Shown here piece by piece: positions 48,313 to 60,182 of a stretch of DNA of 64,000 nt. Position 1 is the first letter of the stretch, and every line of letters begins with the position of its first letter. A program made the position numbers and the translations under genes. This DNA is from Apiotrichum sp. Y4204 (Eukaryota; Basidiomycota; Tremellomycetes; Trichosporonales; Trichosporonaceae). The notes under the pieces were generated by a model. That model ran no database searches. It was given only the letters and a program-made list of their open reading frames with translations, and was not told where the DNA came from. The stretch is taken from positions 1 to 64,000 of the forward strand of contig JAMYHL010000125.1 of NCBI GenBank assembly GCA_025531455.1. Direction: 5' to 3'.

Positions 48313-49748
48313 CTAGAGCTTGGCGACATCCGCGTCAAGGCGGTAGAGCACCGAATGGTCGCGCGACCCGTCCCTACGCCCAGCGACTTGGTGGTGGTAC
48401 GCCCAGATATCCGCAAGGTCCTGGGGTAGGGCGCCATTGATGCGGTCGACAATCAGGCGGCCTAGAATCGGCATGAATTCTGCGGTCAGAACAAGAACAA
48501 CAAGACCGTTATATCCCATACTCACTAAAAGCATGTCCCGCACATCCGGCAGCGACGAACAGCCCCTCGTACGCCGGATGATAGTCGATCAGCCAGTCGC
48601 CCGACGGCCGGTCAGAGTACCAGCACAGACGGCTCATAACCCACGGCTTGGCGGCCAGTTCGGGGAACACGCGGGTGAGGCCGTGGAGGAGGGCGCGCCG
48701 CGCCGTCTCGGGTACGCGCTGGTGCTCGTACCCCCGCGAGAGGTGCGTACGGGGAAGACTCGGGAACCCGCCTTGCGGGTTGAGATATCCCTTTTGGTGG
48801 ATTGCAAACTTTACGATTCCTTCTTTTGTTGGGGGGAAAACGTAGAATCCATTATCGATCATGCGCGTGACGGGGACCGCGGCGTAGCGCGCCGCCTCGT
48901 CGGGCGCGAGCTGGATCGTGGCGGCGACCTGGCCTGTCGGGAGGCATTCCTCCTTGAGTTCCGGGAGGAGCGTCGGCGTCCAGCTGCCCATGCACGCGAT
49001 GACAAAGTCGGCAGTCACGCGGTCGGCGTTCTCGGCCGTGGTCACGCCCACTACCCGGCTGCCCTCGAGTATGAGCTCGGCGGCTGTGCCCGCGCGAAAG
49101 CGGACTCCGGCGGCACGACACCGCACGACCACCGCCTCGGTGGCACCCCGTGCGTCCGCCCATCCTCCCGCATAGTTGATATCTACATGAGCACTGTTAT
49201 GCACAAGGGTATCCACTCACAGACATCCTGGGACGCAAAGTCGCCAAGCGGGATGGTGGCGGGGTACACTTTCTGCACGTCGCTGCGATTGGGAAGGGTA
49301 TGCGCCTCAAGGCCCGGCGTCTCCATCCCCGGGAGAGCGTTGACGGCGAGGGCTTTGGAGATATAGTCGTTCTGCTTGGCAGTAGGAGAAACGGCAACGA
49401 CGACGCCGCACTCGTGGTAATATTCCCGCCAGTCCGGTGTTCGCCATTTCTCCATGGCCTCGTGCGCGAGGCGCGCGTACACCCCATCAGAGTATTCCTG
49501 CCGGACAATCTGCGCTCAGCGGGGACAATAAGCAAAAGGCGCACCTTGTTGTAGTCGTACGACGCGGCGTCTGTCGCGGGCGGCGTGGGGGTGCGGTCGA
49601 GGATCGTGATGAGGTGTTCGTGGCCCCTGTATGTGGTGGTCGCGAGCTCGAGCGCGGTCGTCGCGCCAAACTCGCCGCCGCCGATGATCTGCGTGTGAGA
49701 TGGATATCGAGATGGACGCACGAGAACTGTCTGGGGAGGCGCGACCAT
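48313..49748 (-). CDS. FAD-dependent amine oxidase, fructosyl-amino-acid/sarcosine oxidase family
   Basis: Five exons (introns of 33, 35, 38 and 46 nt) give exactly 427 residues. The enzyme should oxidise a secondary amine, producing an imine and H2O2. Visible features: the FAD-binding fold IIGGGEFGATTALELA at the N-terminus, completed only after removing the 33-nt first intron; DYNKIVRQEY near residue 55; YINYAGGWADA; the LCWYSDRP segment with the Cys that in this family binds FAD covalently; and the late GCAGHAFKFMPILGR motif. Known relatives are fructosyl amino acid oxidases, sarcosine oxidases and L-pipecolate oxidases; the substrate cannot be told from sequence. It might serve amine or imino-acid nitrogen use together with the metabolic genes to its right, but a large unrelated gene lies between. 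Confidence 0.88.
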
Positions 49749-50390
49749 CTGCTGTGTCTGCGTGTGGGGGTATGTGTGTGTGGTGTGTGCGCATTGGGTT
49801 GATGGGCATGCTGGCCTGCTGGTATTTATTCATGTCATGTCATGTATGACGTCTTGGAGCATGTGGTGGGGCTGTACTCACGGTGCCGAAGAATGCCGAG
49901 TGCATCGGTCCGGGCGGCAACCTGCGGCAAACGGAGTTGACCGAGATTTCTGAATCCTAGTCCCCCGAGTCAGAGATGTCGTTTTTTGTTCTTCAGTGAG
50001 GACCAGCATCGGAATCAGGCGTCGCTCGGTCCCCTGTGGGTATTGTTCGCGGCTCGTGCGGCGCGCGACGAGGACGAGCCGAGATCACGCGCACGCGCAC
50101 TTGAGGGTATCTCATGTCCTTCTGGGCTGGCTTACGGGGTTGCCAAAGGAGATGGCGAGGCGCCGCTGTGTACAGTTGCGGTGGGATTGTGCCGCGATGG
50201 CCATGTGGGGGAATGTCAGGCCCCAGGCCAGGACGAGGCGCAGTCCCAAGTCCAAAAAGTCGACGATTCGACGTCGGAATGGAACGCCGCCACTCAGAGC
50301 TCAAAAGGTCATCATGCCAACAGTCATCCCTTAACAGCATGAAAATACATAATATACACTGCAGATTTCGTGCGTCATTAACCTGATTCT
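49749..50390. promoter_or_regulatory. Promoter region of the FAD oxidase
   Basis: It is 642 bp between two minus-strand genes. GCGGCAA occurs twice, 10 bp apart (49914-49930), and CGGTCCGGGCGG lies beside it: CGG half-sites of the kind bound by Zn2Cys6 factors. No TATA box or gene is seen. Confidence 0.4.
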
Positions 50391-53300
50391 TCAGATGGTA
50401 GATGTGATAAGCGGCTCGGGGGCCTCGACACCCTCGCCGACCATGTAAAAGTATCCCAGCACGCCCGCGAGGATACCCGCACACAGGGCCCATGGCAGCC
50501 AGCTCTCCCCCCCGCGGCCGGTCACGAGGCGGTAGAAGCGGAACCCGACGCTCGCAATGGCGAGGACGCAGCGCGCCGCGAGGTCAATGCCAGAGTCGGC
50601 GACACGCGCCATGCGCGGCCGGATACCGCCGCGGATCTTGAGGCGCAGAGTGTCGCGCTCGTCCTTGAGCTGAGCGATTTGGTCGAGCGTGCGCGTCGTC
50701 CAACGCCGCACGCGGTCCTTCTGCGCTATGAGCTGGTTGATCGTCTCCACCATGCCCTGCAGCGCGCGCGTCGTGTCCTCCCGCTCAGACATCATCTCGT
50801 GTATCGTATCCCGGGCGCGCGCGCACGAGAGCTCGGTGCGCCGCATTGGGTCGATCGGCTCGCCGAGCGTCGGGTCCACGATCGACCGCCGGTTGTAGCT
50901 CCCGTACACAAACCCAAGATTGGGTGTGTTCGACATGAGCGAGGGCTTGCGGGCTCGCTGCGTCGGCCGCCCGCTCCGGCTCTCAGACCATGTACCGCCA
51001 GCGGAGAACGCTCCGCGGTCAGATTCCTCTCCTCGTAGCGGAGCGACAGAGTCAGCCGACTCGTCATCCGCCGGGAGATCCGCCACCTTGGCTGGACGGC
51101 GGAGCTCTTCGAGGTTCGGAAACTCGACCTCGACGTCTGCGGCCGTGTGGAACGTCGCCTGCGCCTGGTCGAGCGCGACGAGGAACTGCTCAATGACCTT
51201 TGACATCTCCATTTCGCTGACCGCAATGTCGTCGACGCGGCGGCGGGCATCCGCAAGCAGTCTGCAGTGTCAGCACATGCCACAACCTATCCGTAATCCA
51301 CTTACACCTCGCGCTCGTCGTAGATCTGTGTCTCGAGGACATTCAGGTCCTGCTGGGCCTTGATCTCCCGGGCGGTGGGCTGCCGGCTGTCCGTCACCTC
51401 GTAGCGTACCTGGCGTTCGAGGCCGACAATGTCCTCCAAGTGCCGCATGACTTCGACGCGGGATGTCGAGTCGGCGGGCAGCTCGGCCGGGAGGTCGGCG
51501 GAGAGATGTCCTGCACGCATAAGGCGCCCGCGCACAGAGGCAGCAAAGCGTTTACGTATGCCGGCATGCTCCTCGTCCGACGTACCGTTATCCGTGCGGC
51601 CTCGCAAATTGCGGCGGACGCGGTCCTTGAGCGACGTGTGCACAGGGAGGACCTGGTGCTCGGCGGATGGACTGCCAGGTGCAGACTCGCCTGGGATCGG
51701 CACATCCGCCGCGAGCCACCCAGGACCCCGGGTCCCTTCGTCCATCACGGCTGCTGTGGCCTGCGGCGAGGCCGAGAGCGATATGTTCCGCCTCCCTCCG
51801 AGTCTCTCCAGCGTCGACTTGCGGACCGGCAGGCCGGACTGGGAGGGTGCGGGAATCCCCGTCGTGCTATGGTGGCCTCTGTGTCGGCGCAGCGCGTTAA
51901 ACGACCGGCTTATGTCGAACGACGATGGTCGCGACAGATTCCCCTCGTCCATCGACGAGTCGACGGGATAGTACATCGTGACGTGCGGTGCAGCGTGAGG
52001 GACCGATAGGTGGTCGTCCTTGGCCGTATCCCGGACACCGAGTTCCCGACTGCGGGACTCTCCGAGGCTGATATCCCGTCCACTGAGGTCTCCATCCGCC
52101 GACCACGACAGGGATGGCCGCTTCTGATCCGCGAGAGACGCTAGATTCGTGAACGATGGGGCGGTGCTCTCGGCAAGACCGGGCGTGCCGAGGTACAACG
52201 GGGTCTCGGCGTTGATGACGGGGAGGAAGTAGTCGACCTTGCCACCGCACGCATTGTACGCCGCGACGTCGTCTAGCGTGTAGTGCCATCCGGGGGCGAC
52301 AACGGGTTCCGGCGCCGAGCCGACCGACTGCGCCAGCGGGCTTTTCGCGCGGCGTGCAGCGTCGAGGGATATGCGAAGGGCGTCCGACTGCGGTGAAGTG
52401 ACGCTATCCGATCGTGACAGCGCCGTGAGCGATCCAGAAGCACGCGATGCAACCTCCATCTCTGCTTCCCACTTGGCCCTTGCGGCCTTTTGCTCCTCGG
52501 TCTTTTTCATCCAGCGCAGGACGGCGAGGGGGTTAAACTTTGGTGGGTTCTCGAGACCATCGTGGATCGCGGCATAGTAGCCATCCAGTTGCAGTGCTGC
52601 ACGCTGTGCGCGGCGCTGCGACATGGGGTAGCTGCGTACCTGCACCGCGGCGCGATACATGCGTTCTGTTGTCAGTGCTACCCAGCATGTGAATCCCACC
52701 CTGTACAAGTTCCTCCTCGCGGCGCTCAATCTCAGCCATGCGCATCTCCTGCTCGCGCGAGGGCTTCTCGGGTGTCGGTGCGCGCATTGGCGCGGCGTGC
52801 CGGTCGGTTGTGAGTTGTGGTGGTGGCGAGGATTCACGTTTCCGCCGTATTGTGCCGAACAAGCCGCTGATGCGCCGCTTGTTTCCAGACGATGACTCCT
52901 TTAGGTGGTGTGGAGTAGGTGAGGGGACGGGCGACGCGCCGTTCATGTCACGGTCAATGAGAGGCTGTATCTCGTTGTCCCCGGCCGGGGGCAAATCGCC
53001 AGCTGCAGCCTTGTTCTCAGCCGACCCGTTGGCGTCTGCTCCGGGCCTGGCGTCGGCGCTAAATGACCCCAGATCAAACGCCTCCTCCTCGTCGCTGGCC
53101 ACGGCAGGAATTGGGGAGACGGCGGGGATTGCAATGGACGAGTCGTGCTCGCGGTCGGGGATGGAGCTGAGGGAGGAGGTGCGTATGCGCGATGGCGGAC
53201 CAGTCGAAGGCGTAATGTTGCGGCTCATGGGAGGCTCTGTGCTCGATGCGTTGCTGTCTGATCGGATGCGGCCGGACCAGTCGCCAGAGGTGAGGGCCGG

Positions 53301-54809
53301 CGGGGCGGACACGAGGAAGGGCTTGTTGATCTGGGGAGGGGAGGACTGATACGACGGCAGGTCCCTGTCGGGCGTGGGCGAGGGGGGCACGAGCGTGTCG
53401 CGTCTGGAGGGTGATGTATCGCGATTGACGGTGGACATGCGGCGGAGGGGCGGGGCACTCATGCGGTGGATGGCGGTAGAGACATCGACATTCTTGAGCA
53501 GGTTCTGGAGCTGGTCCGGGGAGAGGACGACTTCGCGGGGTGCCGCGCCGAGGCCCAAGCTCGCGCCAAATGCCCGCTTTCTTGGCTGAGCCGGTTCGCG
53601 AATCTTTTGCTTGCGGTGCCCGCTGCCACCCCCGCCTTCGCGTATCGATCCCTCCCGCGACTGCGCGTGCGACGACGGGAGCGACAGCGTCGGGACCGCG
53701 AGGTCGTCGTGGCGGGACGAGCGCATCGAGGCGGAACGCTCGCGGTCGCGGAGATCGCGGGGTTCTCTGGCTTCTCTGGGTTCTCGCGGTTCGCGCGACT
53801 CACTCGGCCGGTCGACAATGGGAGAAAGAATTCCCGAGCCCGTGACGTTTCGCGGAGTGTGTGTGGCCGAGAGAGGCGACCGGATCGGGCGGGATCCGCG
53901 GCGGGAACCAGGTGTTGGAGGGGAGTATTCGATAGACGGAGAGATCAACGACTGTGCCCGACGACGAGTGCCGGAAGGGTTGGCGTTCATTATGCCGAGG
54001 CCCTCGAGCGCAGCCGGTGAGATGGGGGAGGCGGCTCCAGCGGCGGTGAGGCCGTGGGCGATACCATGGGGTCCGTGGGGATGAAGAGAGTGAGCGTGGG
54101 GGTGCAGGTCGCGATCACGATGGCGCGGGGTCCCTGCACCAGAGAGCCCTGCAGAGGGCCCGGCACTGACCCCCGCATGTCCAGCGTGCGCAGGATACAA
54201 AGGACTGCCCATGGCGCTTATGCTGTATCCCCTCTGCGGGCGGGCGACGCCGACGCCACCGCTGTCACCCTGGCGCATGCTTCCGCTCCGTGCGCGTCCC
54301 GGCTGCGGGTGCGGGTGCGGGTGTGGCTCGAGCTCCTCATCATCATTGTCGTCCGAGCTGCTCTCATAGCCGCCAGTGACGACGGACGGGCGTTTGCCGA
54401 CTGTGATGGAGCGCTGGCGCGCGCGGGGGTGGATGTCCGAGTGCACGCGGCGCGTGTCGAGCGACATGCGCCGGCGGGCATCTGAGAGAAAGGCGGATTT
54501 GGAGGTTTGGGTGGGCGAGTGCGAGTTTGACCACAAGCCGAGGGCCGGGGTGTTACCGGTATTGCTGGCGTTGGCGGCAGGCGACTCGCCACGCGGGGTG
54601 CTCCCTGAGGCGGACGCGTAGAAGACGTCGCTCGGCGGTATCGAAAGAGGAAGGGGTCCGGGACGCTGGGCCTGCGGCGTCGCTGGGGCGCGGGTCGGAG
54701 TGGTGGAGTATGAAATGGAGGGATTGGAAGGGTTGGAGGTGAGGGAAGGCCGCTGCGATGACGGCGAGGCCGCGGGGCCGGACGCTGGCTCCGTCATGGC
54801 CGCGGCCAT
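50391..54809 (-). CDS. Large Ser/Pro-rich tail-anchored protein of unknown function
   Basis: Three exons (introns of 34 and 44 nt) give 1446 residues. I do not recognise the family. The N-terminal 700 residues are Ser/Pro/Arg-rich and disordered, with Arg-Glu-Pro repeats (about 53745-53800) and His/Pro-rich patches. Short conserved-looking segments follow: ERMYRAAVQVRSYPMSQ, DGYYAAIHDGLENPPKFNP, WHYTLDDVAAYNACGGK and YFLPVINAETPLYLGTP. The C-terminal 250 residues are helical (LLADARRRVDDIAVSE, coiled-coil-like ETINQLIAQKDRVRRW) and end in one hydrophobic segment (WLPWALCAGILAGVLGYF) followed by about 17 polar residues. This is the layout of a tail-anchored protein with a large cytosolic part, for example an ER, nuclear-envelope or Golgi tether. 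Function is not inferable. Confidence 0.8.
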
Positions 54810-55993
54810 GCGGGGTGTCGAACGAGTGTGATGGTCGGAGCGGAGGGAGGGTGGGTGAGGGAGTGGATCAAGTAGGGCTGGAAGGGAGTGTTATCGCGAC
54901 GACGTTGGGTTGGGCAATGGATATCAGTGGATCTGGATATTGGACACTGGTGGCGTCGGGGAGGGTGGACGGCTCTCTTGATGAGGATGAGAACGAGTGC
55001 ACGAGCAGTGGCACAGCCGCTGGCAGAGGTTGTTGGGATGCTAAAGACAGGCAGCCGATTCTGTGGGGACGCGAGCCGTGCGTGCGTGCAGCTGATGGAG
55101 AACTGATGATCAATAGTCAATCAATGTCTCGAGAGAGAGTATGGGGATGGAATGGATGTCGGGGAATAGGATGGGGTGGGGAGATCGACAGTGCCGATGA
55201 CCGAGGCCGCCGCCGCGTTGATACCAAGACAGAGCGCTTGTCGTTGGTATTGCGTGTCGTCGCGTCGTGGGAAGTTGATGGAAGAGGTGATGTGGTGACG
55301 AGCTCGAGTCGAGTGTTCGTTCTGGTCGTCGTTGAATGAATGTGATTGTTGCTTGTGATGGTGAGGTCGGCGTCATCCAGCCGCTACACTGATCCCCGTT
55401 GAGCCACACTGATCCGCAGGGCAAGGGGTAATAAGGGGGATCTGCATTTAGGAATTGGGCTTAGAACAAGCTAGTCCAGGGGTTATAATTATCCTTACGG
55501 CCAATTAGGTTCCGCTAATCCCCCTCGTTGTACGTCATTAGTCTGTGCGTGCTGATCAGGCACGCTGATGAGAAGGGGAATGAAGTTAGGAGATGATGGG
55601 GTTCGAGGATACTTGAGCGAGTAGAATGGAGCACATTGAGCTGGACGGATGGATAAATAGGCCAGTATGTTGGTGCAGCTCTGCCAGCTCTAGTTCCGAC
55701 AAAAACCGTAGATGTATCGACTTGCGATGTGTCTCCCAAGAACTCGGACCCCAGCTCTCTGATCAGGTGGAACCCGAAACGCGACCACATGCACCTCCGC
55801 AGTCTCTCAAGCCGGACCCTGGGTGTCTGTACCCTTCATTCTCCGCGGTCAGTACTCGCTCCGCGCTGCGCAGCTGTGCCATGCGTCCGTCTCGTCAACG
55901 GCCTACGAAACTACGAACCTCACCCATTGTCAGCGAGTACCCAAACCAATGAATGCATCACTTCCAGCCCCTAGTCACATCACGCCTCACGCC
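54810..55993. other. Promoter of the large tail-anchored gene and 3' flank of the aldolase
   Basis: It is 1.18 kb without a supported gene. On the minus strand the part next to the tail-anchored gene is CT- and CA-rich, as in a long leader. CACTGATCC occurs twice near 55388-55416. A locally A/T-rich island with TTATAATTAT lies near 55482-55491. Confidence 0.6.
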
Positions 55994-57187
55994 TCACGCA
56001 AGCCCCGTCTCCACCTTCCAAAACGCTTTGACCGCCTCGTCCGCCTCGAGCGCCGCCCCCGCCTCCTCCGAGAAGTCCAGCAGGGGACGGCGCACACGCG
56101 CACTCGGATATCCGGCATACTTGCGCAGCCACCATTTCGTCCCCGCGATACCCGCACGTGCAAACGCCGCGTCCGCCCCCGCCGCGAGGTCCTGCAGCGC
56201 GAGCGCCTCCTCCATCTCCTCACGTCCTTTTCCAGCTTGAATACTCCGCGAGAGGTCGAACAGTCGCGCAATCCCGCGCGGGAACACATTCGCGAGCCCC
56301 ATGATTGCCCCGTGTGCGCGCCCGCCAGCGAGCGTGGGCAGGAGAAAGTCGGCAAACCCCCCCAAAATGACAAACTCGGGTGCCGAGGCGGATTTGCGAG
56401 GATACTGACTCGCAAACTTGCCGGATGTGCCCGCGCCGATACGCGTCAGCTTGCCGACCGCGCCGCACGTGAGCTTTACGCCGCAGATGTTGGGGTTTTC
56501 GCGGGCAATGCGCACGATCAGGTCGCTGTCCAGGTCGAGTCCACCCGCCGCTCCCGGGTAGTTGTAGATCATGACGGGGATGGGGGAGGCGGCGGCCACG
56601 TCGGCGAAGAAGGTGCTCAGCGCGTCGCGGCTCATCGCGCCGGCAAAGTATCCCGGGGGAATCACGATCGCGACGTCTGCGCCGGCGTCTGCGGCCGAGC
56701 GACAAAGCTGAATGGTTGCCCGTGTGCTGTTCCCGCCGCTGGAGTCAGAATAAAGCCAGTAAAAGCTACTCACGTCCCGGCGATAATCACGACATCGTCG
56801 AATCCCGCAGCGTCGAGCGCGGCGCGTGCCTCGCGCACGAGCGTCGTCCTCTCCTCAGCTGTCAAATGGTGGGCCTCTCCCATCGAGCCGTTCACGACTG
56901 GCTGGAGCCCCGCACGCGCGAGGGACACGACGTGGGTGCGGAACGTGGGCAGGTCTGCAGCGTTAGTGATCGAGAATAGAGAAAGCGAGGGATGGAGGGA
57001 GATGGAGGGTCTACGCACCAAGTTCCTCGTCGTCGGTGAAGAACGCGGGGGAGGGCGCCCACACGCCTGCGCGGAGGACACGGGCGCTGCCGGTGCTGGC
57101 GCCGTTTGTGCCGTTGGTGGCGCCGATGCTGGCACCGTTGGTGTTGCCGCCGCTGCCGTTGGTGCCGTTGGTACTAGTAATGGCCAT
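55994..57187 (-). CDS. DapA-family class I aldolase (4-hydroxy-2-oxoglutarate aldolase-like)
   Basis: Three exons (introns of 64 and 35 nt) give exactly 364 residues. It is a (beta/alpha)8 Schiff-base lyase of the dihydrodipicolinate synthase family. Visible: PVVNGSMGEAHHLTAEER (substrate-carboxylate loop), IIAGTGGNSTRATI, SPIPVMIYNYPGAAGGLDL with the catalytic Tyr, and NICGVKLTCGAVGKLTRIG with the Schiff-base Lys. A Gly/Asn/Thr-rich N-terminal tract of about 35 residues precedes the barrel. Fungal members include 4-hydroxy-2-oxoglutarate aldolase (last step of hydroxyproline breakdown, giving pyruvate and glyoxylate) and L-threo-3-deoxy-hexulosonate aldolase (galacturonate pathway); motifs alone do not separate them. 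The neighbours (amino-acid transporter, proline dehydrogenase family, regulator) favour the hydroxyproline role. That choice is inference. Confidence 0.85.
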
Positions 57188-57301
57188 GATGAGTGATGTG
57201 GAAGAACAGGAACCGAGACACCCGAACCTCTGTCGACCTCTGCCTCTAGTACTATGTTGTAGTGGGTGTTGCGTTGTCTTTCTGAGAGTGGCCCGGGGCG
57301 C

Positions 57302-57318
57302 CCGGTCCGGCGGGCCGG
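57302..57318. promoter_or_regulatory. CCGG cluster, candidate Zn2Cys6 operator
   Basis: CCGG occurs three times in 17 bp: CCGG-T-CCGG-CGGG-CCGG, about 115-130 bp upstream of the aldolase start. As I recall, the Aspergillus proline regulator PrnA binds paired CCGG sites including a CCGG-N-CCGG form. The region is GC-rich, so chance is possible. Confidence 0.35.
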
Positions 57319-57398
57319 CTGTTGCCGCCGCACCCGCGCCAGCCGCGAGCCGCGAGATGCCGCCACCGCGCCGGCAGGGTCGGCCGAGTTCTGAACCC

Positions 57399-57407
57399 CG
57401 GACTCCG
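57399..57407. promoter_or_regulatory. CGG-N3-CCG inverted half-sites
   Basis: CGGACTCCG, an inverted pair of CGG triplets as used by Zn2Cys6 dimers, lies about 210 bp upstream of the aldolase start. Confidence 0.3.
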
Positions 57408-57706
57408 AGTTTGGAGCTGAATTGGATATTAGATGCCGCGAGTTCTGGTCTGGCAAGGGACTACAGTAGATGGAGATCATGGAGGGTGTAGTGCGCAGAG
57501 TGCAGGCAAGTGGAGAGCGTCCGAGGTCGTCTTTCCGCTTAGGCTTTATGGCTCAGCTGACGGCCCACCGGTGGTGGGATGGGAGATGGATCTGGCGCGC
57601 CGCGAACGCAATGCGAATGTCAGCCCTACCCCAGACGACAGGAATGCCACTGTACTGTGCTGTGAAATAATACATATGAACACGGAAAACTACAGTGATA
57701 AAACGC

Positions 57707-60182
57707 CTATGCCCCGTCCAGGCCGTCCGGAAAATTGAGCGCGTCGCCAAGAAGTGTAGCATACAAATTGTTGGACGTGGACCCCGTCGCGTCCTGCCCG
57801 CCCGTATCCCAGATACTCTGGAAAAGGAGGTCCTGCTCGTGGTCTGCCGCGGGCATCTGGAACGTGGGGTCAAAGTTCCACTGAAAGTCTTCCATGAGCG
57901 GGGCGAGGGCGGATGAAGGGGATACATTTGTGCCCAGCAGGGCTTCGATACTGGGTTCTGGTGCACCTTGCGGTTGGGCCTGAGCCTGCGGAGTGTCGCT
58001 GGTAGAAGCCGGATTGAGGACTGATGGCGATGTGCTTGCTTGTCCCTCGCTGTCCCAGTGTTTTCCTAGGCGGACGAGGAGGCCCGCAAAGCCGCGGACA
58101 AAGTGCTGGTCGTCGATAGACGCGCGTTGAAGGGCATGCACGACTTTGTCCAGGAGCGCTGCGGTGCTCTGTTGCCCGTACTCGACCATTCCTGTTGCTA
58201 GTGCCTGCGTGTCAGCGTCCAAGCGGTAGCTCGGACCCACCTTGTACGTGAACGTCGCAGCAAAGAGGCAGTACTGGAAACACCTGGAGGGGACGTATCG
58301 GAGGATATTCCGTTTCTCCAGCACGTTGAGCGTAATCTCAATGATGGATCTTGCGGCGTGAAGGGCTTCCATGATCCACGGACCCTCCACAAGATTAAGT
58401 AACGACGGGGAGCGATAGTGGAGATCATTCGCCTGCCGCCTTCTCCGCAATTTGCCCTGCAGCGCGCGCAGAGTGAGTGAGTACGCGTACAGCACGACAT
58501 AGTCAAACTCCATCCGCAGCAGCGCCGACTCGACGGTCCCGTCGTCTGCAATTAGCGAGGACACAATATACGCACGCACTCAATTTGCTCTGGCACGCGC
58601 GCTTCGAGTATCGAATCTCGAGGCGGAGGCGGCGCATGAACGCCTCCCATGCGCCGGTGCGGAGGAGGCTGCGGGTGACGTCTTTGTGCGAGTACAGATG
58701 CTCTTGCACTGTCCCAAGAAGCTGGCGTCAGCAAGGCGGGACGCGGTGATACCGTACCTGGGCGATGCATCCGAGGAGGAAAACGTCCGAAGTCCACACG
58801 TCGTTTGAGTCCTTTCGCCGCTCACTGTTCAGCCGATGCGACAGCTCCTCCCACCACCGCGAGGACATGGTCTCCTGCACAACCGCGTTGCGGCCGAGCC
58901 GGACCGCGATATGCCGGTCGGCGTTGCAGCAGTCTTTCCTGTTAGTGCCGCCCATGACAGATGACAGATACTCACAGATCCACGTCTTGAGCATGCGCTC
59001 CTCCTTCCACGTCGAGACCAACTGGTGCTTCGCGGAGCCCCTGACGATCTCCTGGATTCCGAGCTCCTGCGCGAGCCGCACAGCCCAACCTTGTGGTCAG
59101 CATCAGTGTCAACGATCGACACTCACCAATGTTGGACCAGGCGTACGCGTCGTACCGGATGCTGGGCTTGAGGAGCAGCAGCTCCTCAGATTCTGGATCT
59201 GGGGAATCCGCATCGCCGCTCCGCATCGGCAGCATCGGCCATTCGCTGAGGAGCAACAGGGCCTCGACGGTACATATCGACCGCAGTGCTGGGTCACCGT
59301 CCATGACACGCATAAGTTGGAGTCGAACCCATTGCGAGAGCTCAACATGCAGGACGGCGCCCCTGTTATCTGCTAGCACGTTCGAATAGCGCGCGGCGAT
59401 GGTGAGCATTGTGCCGAGGAGAAGAGACTCGTCGCGCACTAGGGTGGCGAGGTAGTACGGCTCAAAGAGCATAGGGTGGATGAGGGGGAAGAGTGCCGCC
59501 ATCTCCAGCTCAAAGCTTGTGTCAGATATGCGTCGGCACACTGTGCACTCACAAGGAGAAGAGCGCGCGAGCGTCCTGCACAGTAAGCAGTCCCTGCTGG
59601 AGGGGCTCCCACGACATCCATGTCGAGACATTGTTCCCTACCGGCCCCGGCCGACTCTCCTTGGCGGGGTACGTCGATCCGAGCGACTGGTACTCGAGAC
59701 TGCTCGCGGTAGCCAAAAGGCGCAGCGCGTCGGACGGGTTCTGCAGTTTGGACGACACGAGGGGGTTATCTCCCGAGAGCGCATCCTCCTCGTCGCTCGA
59801 CTCGGACTCGGCATTGTCGCCGACAAGCATTGGCGGCTCCGCGTCGTCCCACTGCGGCGGCTGCTGCTGCTTGCGATACGCTGGAGCCTCCCTTTGCCTC
59901 GGCGGGGACGCGTCTGGGGGGGAAACGTCCGTCTTGCGGGGTACTGCGGCGCGGACAAACGTCGGTTTTGCGCGCTCGCACTCGCGCGTTTCACGAAGAC
60001 AGCGCTCGCACGGCCCATCCCACGGCATGTTCGGGTCGCCGAAACTGCACTTGAGCTTGCGCTGCGTGTAAGCGAGAGAGCTGCGAAGTGGACAGGCTGG
60101 GGCCACGTACGGAGCGGCAGGGATAGCATGCGCGGTACGTCCGTTTGGGGCGCTTGGCGGGGCGTTCCCTTTCTTCGGCCAT
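57707..60182 (-). CDS. Zn2Cys6 fungal transcription factor, probable cluster regulator
   Basis: Eight exons (seven introns of 34-49 nt) give exactly 734 residues. The N-terminal DNA-binding domain reads KRTYRACYPCRSRKLKCSF then PCERCLRETRECERAK, the full six-Cys binuclear zinc cluster; the first intron splits it between CRS and RKLKC, a common place in fungi. The central part (FFELEMAALFPLIHPM, ATLVRDESLLLGTMLTIAARYS, WSNIGWAVRLAQELG) is the fungal-specific regulatory domain. The C-terminus is acidic and aromatic (FQWNFDPTF, LLFQSIWDTG), typical of an activation domain. Three introns end in AAG rather than CAG or TAG. It sits between the aldolase and the amino-acid transporter, so pathway-specific control of its neighbours, like PrnA in Aspergillus, is a reasonable inference. 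Confidence 0.92.

Larger units (their letters stand above)
57188..57706. promoter_or_regulatory. Promoter region of the aldolase
   Basis: It is 519 bp between the Zn2Cys6 gene stop and the aldolase start. It is rich in CGG/CCG and holds the CCGG cluster and the CGG-N3-CCG element listed separately. Confidence 0.5.

Noticed and set aside
55994..57187. Annotation as dihydrodipicolinate synthase (lysine biosynthesis)
   Set aside because: Fungi make lysine by the alpha-aminoadipate route. Fungal DapA-family members are catabolic aldolases, so the lysine function was not assigned.
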